A DNA stretch of 64,000 nucleotides, taken from contig JAHWDD010000004.1 in assembly GCA_023897205.1 (NCBI GenBank), positions 1-64,000 on the forward strand, read 5' to 3'. This document shows, one piece after another, positions 11,221 to 20,095 of this stretch. The notes beneath the pieces were generated by a model that was not told the origin of the DNA, did not search any database, and worked only from the letters and a program-made list of their open reading frames with translations. The number at the start of each line of letters is the position of its first letter. Within the stretch, counting starts at the first letter, position 1. The position numbers were made by a program, and so were the translations under genes. This DNA is from Exophiala sp. HKRS030. Lineage: Eukaryota > Ascomycota > Eurotiomycetes > Chaetothyriales > Herpotrichiellaceae.

Positions 11221-14200
11221 TAACTATTTAATTAGGTAATATTTTTTATAGTTAATAGTCTAGTAGTCTAGAACGTCTTTAACCTTATATCTCGGTTCTT
11301 ATATTTCTTTATTAATTTCTACCGGTTCTAGCCTAGTATTCTTAGGAGCTTTTTCTAATAGTAATTTATAGAAAATATTATAAATCCTTATTATTTTTAG
11401 TAGTTCTAATTCGAATATTACTAGTCCTTTCTTTTTCTTAATTTTATACGGCCCTAGTTTAGTATAATCGAGTTTATTACTAAGCCTCTTTATTTTTATA
11501 TTTTTTCTAAGTAGATATACTACCTCTCCCTCTTTAAAGTCTAGTCCCTTAGACCTTCTCCTATTTACTATTTTTATTATTTTCTCTACTATTTCTATAA
11601 TCCTTCCTAATAATCTCTTATATAGTTCTTTAATCTTATTAACTATTATTTATACTTTCTCTACTATAGGTTTTAATTCTCTTTCTTATCTATTAATATT
11701 CGGGTAAATACTATAGTTCGTATAGAACGGTAATATTCTTATAATAGCTATACTATTATTAAATACGAACTAAGCTACTAGTAGTAGCTATACCTAATTA
11801 TCTTATTCCTAGTTAATATATACTCTAAGGTATTATTCTAATATCTAGTTTATTCTTTCTATCTACCCGTCTAACTACGGGTAATATACTATTAATAACT
11901 TCTAGCGCGTACCTATTAGGTCTATTAGTAATTACTAAAATTATAATATAAATAGTTTATCTCGATCTAAGCGTATTTCCTTTAGTACTCCGTAATTAGA
12001 TATTATATTCTTATATAGCGTATATACTAAGTCCTCTACTATTAATACTTCTTTATAAGGTATAAAGTAGGCGTATTTCGTAAGGATATCGTTAATAACT
12101 AGGATACTATCGTAGGCTACTCCTATTATTAGTTCCTTAGATCTCGGTAGTTTAATAATAAAATCTAGTACTATTATATTCTACGCTTCTTCCGGTATTA
12201 TAGGTATCTATAGTAGTCTATATAGCTTATATCTTATATACTTTATCTTATAGTATATATCGTAATTCTTAACGTACTCCGTTACGTCTTTTCTAAGTCC
12301 CTTTTAGGTAAAATCTCTTATAACTAATTCTATAGTCTTCTCTATCCCTAGATATCTAGCTATTTTATTATTATATCTCGTTCTAATAACCTTTCGCTTC
12401 TATTCTTAGGTTAACTTAATATCTATTATTATAAGGTATTATACTTATAGTTTAATATAGGATAATAATTTATTACTATTAACCCTTAGTATTACTACTA
12501 GTTTAGGTTATATATCTTTTATATAGTCCGTTCTTCGACTTAGCGCGTCCGCGACTATATTTTCTTTCCCTTATACGTAGTATATCTTAAAGTTATAGGG
12601 TACTAGTATCTTAGCCTATCGAACTTATCTTCTATTAAGTTACTTTATTATTATCTAATAGAGAAGGTTCTTATAGTCTATATAGACTTATACTTAATAC
12701 TTTATACCTTCGAGGTATACTCTCTACTCTTTAAGTACCTCGACTACTACGAGTAATTCTTTATCGTAGATATCGTAGTTTAACTCCGGTCTAGTTATCT
12801 TTCTAGAGTAATATACTATTATTCTAGTTTTACCGTTAGGGTATTTCTACGTAAGGCGAGCCCCGATAGTACCGTTCGACGTATCTATTTCTATCTCTAC
12901 GGGTAGTTCCGGATCGTATATTATAAGTACTAGTATAGTTATTATAGCTAATTTAAGTTTCTTAAATACCTCTCTATACTTATCTATAAATTTTATTTAT
13001 TATCCCTTATAATTCTTTTTCTTTATAAGGTTAGTAAGTAGCGCCGCTATCTTAGAGAAGTCTTTAATAAATTTACGAATATAGTTCGCGAGTCTAATAA
13101 AGGCTTATATCTCTATAATAGTAGTTAGTTTTAGCTACTCCTATATTAGCTTTATTTTATTAGGATCTACCTTAATTCTATTACTAGAAATAATATATTT
13201 AAGGAACCTAATTCGTTATTAATAAAACTCGTACTTACTAAGTTTTAAGGGAAGTTCCTTCTCTTTAAGTTTTGCTAATACCTTACGTATATACTAAATA
13301 TATTCTTCGTATATCTTTAAGAATATTAGTATATCGTCGAGATACACTATTATAAAGTCGTCTAAATATTCCCGAATCGTATTATTAATAAGCTCCTAAA
13401 AAGTTACTAGAGTATTAGTTAGTCCGAAAGGTATAACTAGATACTTGAATAGTCCGAATTATATCTTAAAGGCCGTATACTTTTTATAGCCTAGCTTTAT
13501 TCGTACTCGATAGTAGGCGTCCCGTATATCTAGTACTATAAAGTACCTCGTATCTAATAATCTATTCTATAGTTCGTCGATATATAATAGAGGATATTAA
13601 TTCTTAATTATCCTAGAATTTAATAGTCTAAAGTTAATATATACTCGAAGCCCTCTATCCTTTTTCTTTGCGAATACTACTCTATAAGCGGTATTAGATT
13701 TTAATAGCCTAATAAAACTCTTCTTTAGATACTTCTATATATAATCTTATAGATAGTTCTCCTTTATCTTTAAGAATCTAGGTAAGTAGCTTAGGTAATT
13801 TAGCTCTAGTCCTAGTATAAGTATAATCTTATAATTCTATAGTCTATATTCTAGTAATACTACTTTACCCTCTTTCTTTATAAAGAGATTAGTAAAGTCC
13901 CTATATTTTAGTAGAATTATCTATTCTATATAGGTAATAGTAGTACGCTAAGGGCGGACCTAAACCCTATATATCTACTCCGTTTCTCTACTCCCTTTTC
14001 CGTAACTATATTTCGGAAAGGTTATTATATATTACTTTTAATTAATTATTAGGTTATATTCTCTTAACTACTTTATTTCTAGAATAAGGTTAAACTTAAT
14101 TAGCGAGATATCTAGTATAATCTCTTCCTAGTATCTTCCTATTTCTATAGGTATTTATTATATCTCTTTTTATATCTATTTATTATTATATTTTATTAAT

Positions 14201-17000
14201 TTTCCGTTAGCTATATTAAGTTAGTATAGATCTTCCTTATCCCGTAAGTATTCTTTAAATTATTCCGCTATATATATCGATATATAATTCTAATTAGCTC
14301 CTAAGTCTATTATAGTATTAACCTCCTTACTACCGATAATAGTCTTAAAGACTAGCGATCTAGGTTATATCGTATCTATTACTAATAGGCTATTTCGTAC
14401 TCTTTTCTTTCGTCGAGTAGGCCTTTACCTAATAAGGGCTACTTCTAGTCGTTTTTTAGTACGTCTCTTATTATTAGATTAGTTTTCCCGAAGATTATAA
14501 GAGTAATCGGGTCCGGTATCTCGATAGGGAAACTATCTAGAGGTCCCTTATACGAGTAGATATAGTCTACGTATTTATAGTTATTATCCTTATAGAACTA
14601 TATCCTTACTAGTATCTCGATTAACTTTCGTTCTACCCTAGGATTAAATATAAAGTATAAGTATTATATTCCTAGGTAATCGTCTCTCGTATAGAGTTTA
14701 TAGTCCTAATAGTAGATTTATATAGAGATTATAGTTCGTAATACCTCGTTAATAACGAACTTAATCTCTTCCTCTAGATCTTTCTCGTCTTTAACTACCT
14801 CTACCTATCTATTATAGGGTATAGGTTCTTATTATTCTATTAGTATAAGGTCTTAGACTTTCTTCTATTCGTTATTATCGTTATTAAAGTCTAGGGCCTT
14901 AACGAATTTCTCCTCTATTAGTAGTTCGTCGCTAACCGTCTCTAGGTAGTAGGTTTATTATCTAATTATATTATATGTATATTTAAGGCCTCTATCTTTA
15001 TAGGTGCCTTTTCTATATTTATCGAGCTTAATCGTTCGGTATATATAGTTCCGCCGTAAGTTAATAGTTAGATCGAAGTACGTTTCCTTACTATCTATAT
15101 CTTCCTTATAGAAGTAAGTCTAAATATATAACGCGTTATTAGTTTCCTTATATACGCGGTAATATACTTCGACTCTATCCTCGTCTATAGAGTCTCCTAT
15201 AATAGGTATCTCTATTTGGCTTTCTTCTACTAGATATACGTATAGGGTCTATTTATTCGAGTAGTTATAATATCTCTATAGGGTAATTTTCCGTTTCTTC
15301 TTCTAGTAGTACTATTATTATAGGTTATATTCGTAATATATCTATAGGTAGAAATATAAGTTATTATAGTAGGTTTATCTCTAGAAATATATCGTAATCC
15401 TTACGTAAGTATCCTTTGCCTCTCTAATTACGTAATTCTTTTTTAAGAACGGCGCTTTTATACTATCCTCTCCTTATACGTTATAGATATATAGTAGTAG
15501 ATCTTCGTAGTCTTAATAATATACTAAGGCGACTATTCTAGTTCTTCTCTATTCTTCCCCGTATAGGTTAAATAGCGTATAGTAACTCTCGTATTCTCCT
15601 TTTCCTAGTTCCGTTCCCGAAACCTCGACCTAATATTTTATCTATATTATTATCGTATCCCTAATATAGTATATAACTTTATATTTATCTATATACAGTA
15701 CCTCTTCTACTTCTATAACTAGGACGTCGTTAAGTACGTATTCCGTACTAGATTCCGAGTCTAGATCTAGGGCCTATATCCTTTCTTTTAGGCCTCGTCT
15801 CTTATTTCGCTATCTCTTTAGTCGCTACGGGAACTATCCCGAGCCGTCCTTTTTACTATAGTATATACGATAGTCGTCGTTATAGTACGTGGTCTATAAA
15901 AGTAGTCCGTAAGTATATTCCTTTTTTATTATCCCCTATAGTATAGGGTCGTAAGTATTCTCCTAGTTACTTTAAGTCTTTTCCGACTCCTTCTATACTT
16001 TCTCTCTCTAGCTAGCTTTCCTATTACTTTAAGGGCTAGAGAGTTCCTTTTCTATTAAAGTATCGACCTTTTTTCCTTCGATATCCGCTATTTATTCTAT
16101 TATATATAGTTCTTAAGTCTTTATATTATATTCTCGAGCTCGATATCCGGGATTTCTATAATTATAATATAGGTTCTCCTTCTTCCTCCGTTCCTTCTTA
16201 CGATTAGAGGGTCCTTTACGAAAGTTACGTTTTTTGCCCTTAAAGGGTTTACTACGTTCTATATTATTAAGGTCTATAGGATTACCGTAGGCTTATTAGT
16301 AATTATTTTTCTTAAAGAATCTACCTATAACTTTCCCTTAGAATCCCTTATTCTCTAATCTCCTCTCGTATAACTAGTTATTAATCTCGATAAACTTATT
16401 TACTAATTCTTTATATATTATTAGTCTATTAGGCCCTAGTTCCCGTTTAATTAATTCCTTTAGTCCTATATAGTAGGCTATTACGTAAGTATTATCGTTC
16501 TAGTTAAATTTATTCTATAGTCTTTTAAATAATATATAGTATTAAGCCGCGAATTAAATTTATTTAATTTAGTAAATTCGCTAGGCCGCCGACTACTCCT
16601 CTCCTAGAGTTCTAAAAATCTACTTAATCCTTTCTATAAATATTAAGAAATCGTCGAAGATATCTTGCGTCTCCTTATTACGCTCTTCCTTCGTATACGT
16701 AAGGTAATCTATTATAATAGGTTCGAACTAGTAAAAAGCTAAGCCCCTTATATTAATTCCTACGAGTAAGACTTTATCTACGTATATTAGGTAACGGGTT
16801 AGGTCTAACCTAAATATAGTGATTAGTTATACTATAAATATACCTAGCTTTACTTTATCTCTATAGTAGGGTTCGATTTTAGGCGTATCCTTACTACGTT
16901 CTACTACCTATTAAACTATAGGTTACTCTATAGTCGTAGCTAGTACGTAGGATTAAACTAATCTAGTAGGTAATGGTAATTAAATTAGTTATTTAGAGGA
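11190..17000 (-). pseudogene. RIP-inactivated gag-pol of the nested chromovirus
   Basis: Read on the minus strand the relic gives gag, protease, reverse transcriptase, RNase H, integrase and chromodomain in canonical order, broken by many TAG and TAA codons at former Gln and Trp sites. The reverse transcriptase core is unusually well kept, with YLDDF followed by VYLDDILIF. In the chromodomain the aromatic and acidic positions (YKVKDVLD, YYLIK) remain, but a Trp and a Cys have been lost. The protein would have copied and integrated the element and tethered it to methylated histone H3. It is now dead. Confidence 0.85.
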
Positions 17001-17040
17001 AGATATCGTATTAATACTCCGTTAAGGAAGGTAGTTAAAG

Positions 17041-17439
17041 TATTACGATTCGCTCCCGTAAGGTTATAAGTCGCTAAGGTTCTTCTTAGAAGAGGGTAGT
17101 ATTATAGAGTAGTCTTAAGAAGTATAGTATAAACGAGGTACTAATAGCGAACTATCCTTAATCCTAAAACGTAGGGGTAGGATAATAAACTAAGTTAACT
17201 ATAAAGTAATACTATATAAAGACCGTATATATATAGATAATCGTCCTTAACGGTTATTAGCCGTCCTTAGTAGTTATTAGTTAGTTTTATACTAAGGACC
17301 GCTAAGGACGCTAATTTATACTAAGGATATCCTACTCCTAGTTACGTAACGTAGCCTTGTTCTCTATCGGCTAACTTCCCTTCCTAGGCCGGGTACCTTA
17401 GAACCCTTAGCGACCCTTTAGATAACCTAGTTCGTAATA
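17041..17439 (-). repeat. LTR (upstream end of the element)
   Basis: Second 399-bp copy with the same TATTACGA/TCGTAATA ends, followed immediately by the CTAGT target duplication. Because gag and pol are on the minus strand, this copy would have been the promoter-bearing 5' LTR. Differences from the other copy are transitions only, which points to RIP rather than long independent drift. Confidence 0.93.
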
Positions 17440-17444
17440 CTAGT
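17440..17444. repeat. target-site duplication, right copy
   Basis: CTAGT, matching 10,064-10,068. Removing the element plus one copy rejoins the flanking Ulp1-like ORF in frame. Confidence 0.9.
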
Positions 17445-18130
17445 CTTAATTAGGGATAGTAATCTAGTCGAGGAAGGATATTAATTAATATATTAAGATA
17501 TTAAAAGATATCTTATTAAGAAGGGAAGTAACGTTCGAAATAGTTTATTAGGAGAGGATTTTATCTTTAGAGCGATTAGAGTAATTCGAGAATATTATAA
17601 GGAAGCTAGATTCTTTACGGTAATCCTTCCGAATAAATAGACTACCTTTCGATACTCTTAAGGCTTTAAAGAGCTACCTAACTAGACGAACGGGCCTAGA
17701 GCTAACTATAGATTCGTCCTAGTTAATAATAACGACTACTAGACTTTACTCTATATAAATATAGTTAAGAAGTACTATATCTATCTCGACTCTTCCGTAT
17801 CTACCGGAGATAAAGTAGCGGGTAAGAGTATTAACTTAAACTTACTTAAGTTATTAATATTTAAGGAACTAAAAGTAGAGGTAAAATAGATAGAGGTATA
17901 TTCTAATTAATAGAAGAATCTTATCGACTATAGAGTTTAGGTAATTAAGAACTTTCGTACTTTACGGGCTTAAGAATTAAAGGGAGTTAAGGAAGTAGAG
18001 GTTAGCGCTAGTACTCGTTTAAAGATTATAAACGAGATTATTAATTATATTTACTAGGGCTAGGCCCTTCGGGAAAAGACCTAAGGTAGTTCCTTATAGG
18101 ATATAGACTAGACTTAAGCAAGTAGAAGTC
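17440..18130 (+). pseudogene. C-terminal Ulp1-like (C48) cysteine peptidase domain, RIPed
   Basis: The plus-strand frame shows the layout of the Ulp1/SENP peptidase family. A region corresponding to the His-Trp site is visible at about 17,734-17,745, where it now reads Asp-Tyr-stop, as expected if His and Trp codons were RIPed. The acidic LDSS segment follows at about 17,785, and an oxyanion Gln plus Asp-Cys-Gly site at about 17,910-17,940 now reads stop and Asp-Tyr-Arg. Family members remove SUMO or related modifiers. This copy has lost His, Trp, Cys and Gly and is dead. It ends close to the right inverted repeat. Confidence 0.65.
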
Positions 18131-18660
18131 TACTTAGAGAATTTCTTTTTTTAGTTATTTCGGGCTTTAAGAGCTTAGTGCTTAGGTATTTCGTGAATTA
18201 TTTAAGTTAGGAGATCTTCCGATAAAATAGAGATAGTGCTTTCACCTCGGACGAGGTCGTCCTTAATAATTAAGTGGGGAGGTATGTATCGGGGTATTAT
18301 ACGCAGGATTCTTTTTCCTAGAGTTACGTACTATATAGGTTCTGTATAGGCGCTAAGCCTTAAGTAGATATAGATTTATAAGGCTCCCTAGTATAGACAA
18401 AAAAAAAGCAATAAGCAGGTTTTGCTCGATAGAGGTTTACGCGATAGTAGAGGTTTAGGTTCTAGGTTCTCAGGTTTCACAGGTTCAGGATTCTTACAGG
18501 AGGATCTCTCGGTTCAGGCCGCTCGATTGCACAAGTCAGGTTCGTTGGTGTTGTTGTTTCGCTAGTTATTGACGTCTCCTGGCTAGCACAGGACTTCCTT
18601 GCACTTAGACTTCTCGAGTTCCTTCCTGCTGGACAGGCGGAGAGTGCCGATCCCATTTCT
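18130..18660. other. transition from RIPed to normal sequence
   Basis: CA and TG return from about 18,120. Apart from the inverted-repeat candidate at 18,326-18,361, this stretch holds an A9 run near 18,399-18,407 and no recognisable coding relic. It may include the left end of the hAT element, but no terminal repeat could be matched. Confidence 0.5.
18326..18361 (-). repeat. right terminal inverted repeat candidate
   Basis: Reads CTATATAGGTTCTGTATAG then GCGCTAAGCCTT, the inverted counterpart of 7,488-7,525. It lies just outside the saturated RIP zone and retains a TG, so it is probably closest to the original repeat sequence. Confidence 0.5.
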
Positions 18661-18699
18661 CTCAGTTACACTAGTAATAATAATCGGTTTATTAACTAT

Positions 18700-19938
18700 T
18701 AGAACGATAATATATTATCTATTCTAGGTACTCCTTAACTCTATAATATTCGCTGTGCGGCTTATATCTTAAATCTTATAATTCAGGATATCCTTAAATC
18801 ACTTAAAGTCGACCTATAATAGAGTGATATATAAAACCTTACTGAGGATATCGAGGAAAGCTAGGAAATAAGCGATCTTTATCCTATTATAAAAGTTAGG
18901 AAGGTTGTTACTAGTCTAAAAATAAGACAGCACCTTATTTAAGCGTTTACAGCATAAATCAAAGCCTAAGGAATAACAGGATTAAAGCTAGTCCTTAATG
19001 TACTAACTCGATAGAATTCTACCTATAGAATACTAGAGAGATTTATTAAAATACTACTAGTAGTTAATGCTGTAATCGGTTAATTCCCTTAGGACTTTTA
19101 TAACTTAACTCTATTATAACAAGAGATTCTACTTATTCAGGAACTAAGTAATCTACTAGAGACTTTTAATGCTATTAGTGTTAAGTTACAACGTAAAAAG
19201 GAGCCTGTTTACTCACTCCTACTTATATTCTATCATACAATCGAGACAGCACTTTAAACAGCAAAAGTAACGAGCCAATATCCTGAGATTACTCGAAGTA
19301 TTTCTTCTGGGCTAAAAAAGCTAGAGAAGTACTACTCGACTCGAAATCTTACTATAGCTAAGTGGTAACCTGCTATTATTGCTACTATCTTAGATCTACG
19401 GTTTAAAATGCACTAGTTTAAGAGAGTCTTTAGTGTAGGTTAAGTAAGTATCATAAAATAGATAGTTTTAACTAAAGTAAGAGAAATGTCGAGTTCAAAT
19501 ACACCATAACTACTTCCTAATCGGGAAAGGTTAATAAATCGAGCGAATAGAATCCTAGATAGGGTCTATCTAGACCTTTATGGTAATATTAACGAGGTTA
19601 ACTTCGCTACTAACGAGCTTAATGTCTATTTAACTGAGTCTAGTATCAGTATAGACTTAAATATATTGCACTATTAGCGCGATAGTCGATATTTAGCACT
19701 AAAGTCAGTGGCACTTAACTATCTAGCAATTCAGCCTACTACAGCTTCTATCGAGAGAGCCTTTTCTCAGATATCTGAGGTTGCTAACCCAAGACGGAGG
19801 AATAGACTCACTAAAGAGCGAATTAATCAACTAGCGTGTCTTAAATCCTGGGATAACTTGCCTATTATAGCTCTTGACGAGCAGGAGGACCAATCAGATG
19901 ACAGCGATTTTAGTGGGGGAAGTGAAATAGATGACTAG
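18700..19938 (+). pseudogene. hAT transposase, broken, with intact C-terminal dimerisation segment
   Basis: The N-terminal part carries the family's Cys/His...Asn-Leu signature with His turned to Tyr (CAAYILNLIIQ, from about 18,752). It is followed by a helical region and a Trp-lacking AKW segment near 19,355, broken by TAG and TAA stops. The last 76 codons (19,708-19,938) are open and form a clear hAT C-terminal dimerisation domain, with PTTASIERAFSQIS and RNRLTKERINQLACL as key stretches, then an acidic tail. No continuous frame links the two parts, so it cannot make a working transposase. The open C-terminal fragment may be chance survival. Confidence 0.85.
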
Positions 19939-19983
19939 ATGATAGATTTCCTATTTAGGCAATTAGGAAATAGGAAAGGTTTC

Positions 19984-20091
19984 TACTCGAGTTTTACTCG
20001 AGTAGGCCGATTTTCTACTCGAGTAAGCCAAAATCCTGTACCGAGTACTCGAGTAACTCGAGTAACTCGAGTTACCCGAGTTACTCGGGTA
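19984..20091. repeat. palindromic ACTCGAGT repeat cluster
   Basis: About eight copies of ACTCGAG or close variants (ACCCGAG, ACTCGGG) occur in 108 bases. The last six (from about 20,045) are spaced by 8-9 bases and the whole forms a near-perfect self-complementary stretch. Such clusters often serve as subterminal transposase sites in hAT elements; here that is an inference from position. Confidence 0.7.
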
Positions 20092-20095
20092 AATC

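Larger units (their letters stand above)
10069..17439 (-). mobile_element. complete but RIPed Ty3/gypsy chromovirus, nested insertion
   Basis: The element is 7,371 bp with two 399-bp LTRs and a 5-bp target duplication. Coding relics run on the minus strand: gag and a CCHC knuckle with Cys turned to Tyr (about 16,143-16,172), protease with D-L-G-A-N from a DSGA-type site (14,283-14,320), and reverse transcriptase with an intact VYLDDILIF (13,322-13,348). RNase H, integrase and an integrase C-terminal segment follow (about 11,310-11,540), then a chromodomain (about 11,205-11,300). The chromodomain places it with the chromoviruses, whose integrases are guided to heterochromatin. An extra ORF lies on the opposite strand between the chromodomain and the LTR at 10,069-10,467. 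Confidence 0.9.
1..18120. repeat. RIP-saturated transposon block
   Basis: Reading by eye, CpA and TpG dinucleotides are almost missing from this whole stretch (a few dozen isolated exceptions), whereas CpG, CpC and CpT remain common and TpA is very abundant. That is the footprint of repeat-induced point mutation, which converts CpA to TpA on either strand of repeated DNA during the sexual cycle. No long open frame survives, but coding relics are readable if TAG and TAA are taken as former Gln or Trp codons and Tyr as a frequent former Cys or His. The block ends abruptly near 18,120, where CA and TG return. It extends beyond the left edge of the window. Confidence 0.93.
7488..18361 (+). mobile_element. 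putative DNA transposon carrying an Ulp1-like ORF, split by an LTR element
   Basis: An imperfect inverted pair of about 30 bases marks the ends. The left end begins AAGGCTTAGCG followed by CTATATAGGATCTATATAG. The right end near 18,331-18,361 gives the same pattern when read on the minus strand. Between them lies one degenerate plus-strand ORF whose C-terminal part is an Ulp1-like cysteine peptidase. Without the nested retrotransposon the unit would be about 3.5 kb. Ulp1-family domains are known as passengers in some eukaryotic DNA transposons (for example plant MULEs). I recognise no transposase here, so calling it a transposon rests on the inverted repeats and is an inference. No target duplication could be fixed. 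Confidence 0.45.
18660..20095 (+). mobile_element. degenerate hAT-family DNA transposon
   Basis: A plus-strand transposase relic runs to 19,938 and is followed within 50 bp by a cluster of palindromic CTCGAG repeats that may be subterminal binding sites. hAT elements move by cut and paste and leave 8-bp target duplications. Neither the duplication nor terminal inverted repeats could be identified, so both ends are approximate. RIP is partial here: many CA and TG remain but most stops are TAG or TAA at Gln or Trp sites. Confidence 0.7.

Noticed and set aside
1..18120. AT-rich centromere or subtelomere as the sole explanation of the left block
   Set aside because: Readable transposon relics and the CpA-specific signature explain the composition. 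A pericentromeric location is still possible, but no telomeric repeat or centromere mark is visible.
19708..19938. The open 76-codon frame as a functional small protein
   Set aside because: It is clearly the C-terminal piece of a hAT transposase whose remainder is broken, so it is treated as part of the pseudogene.
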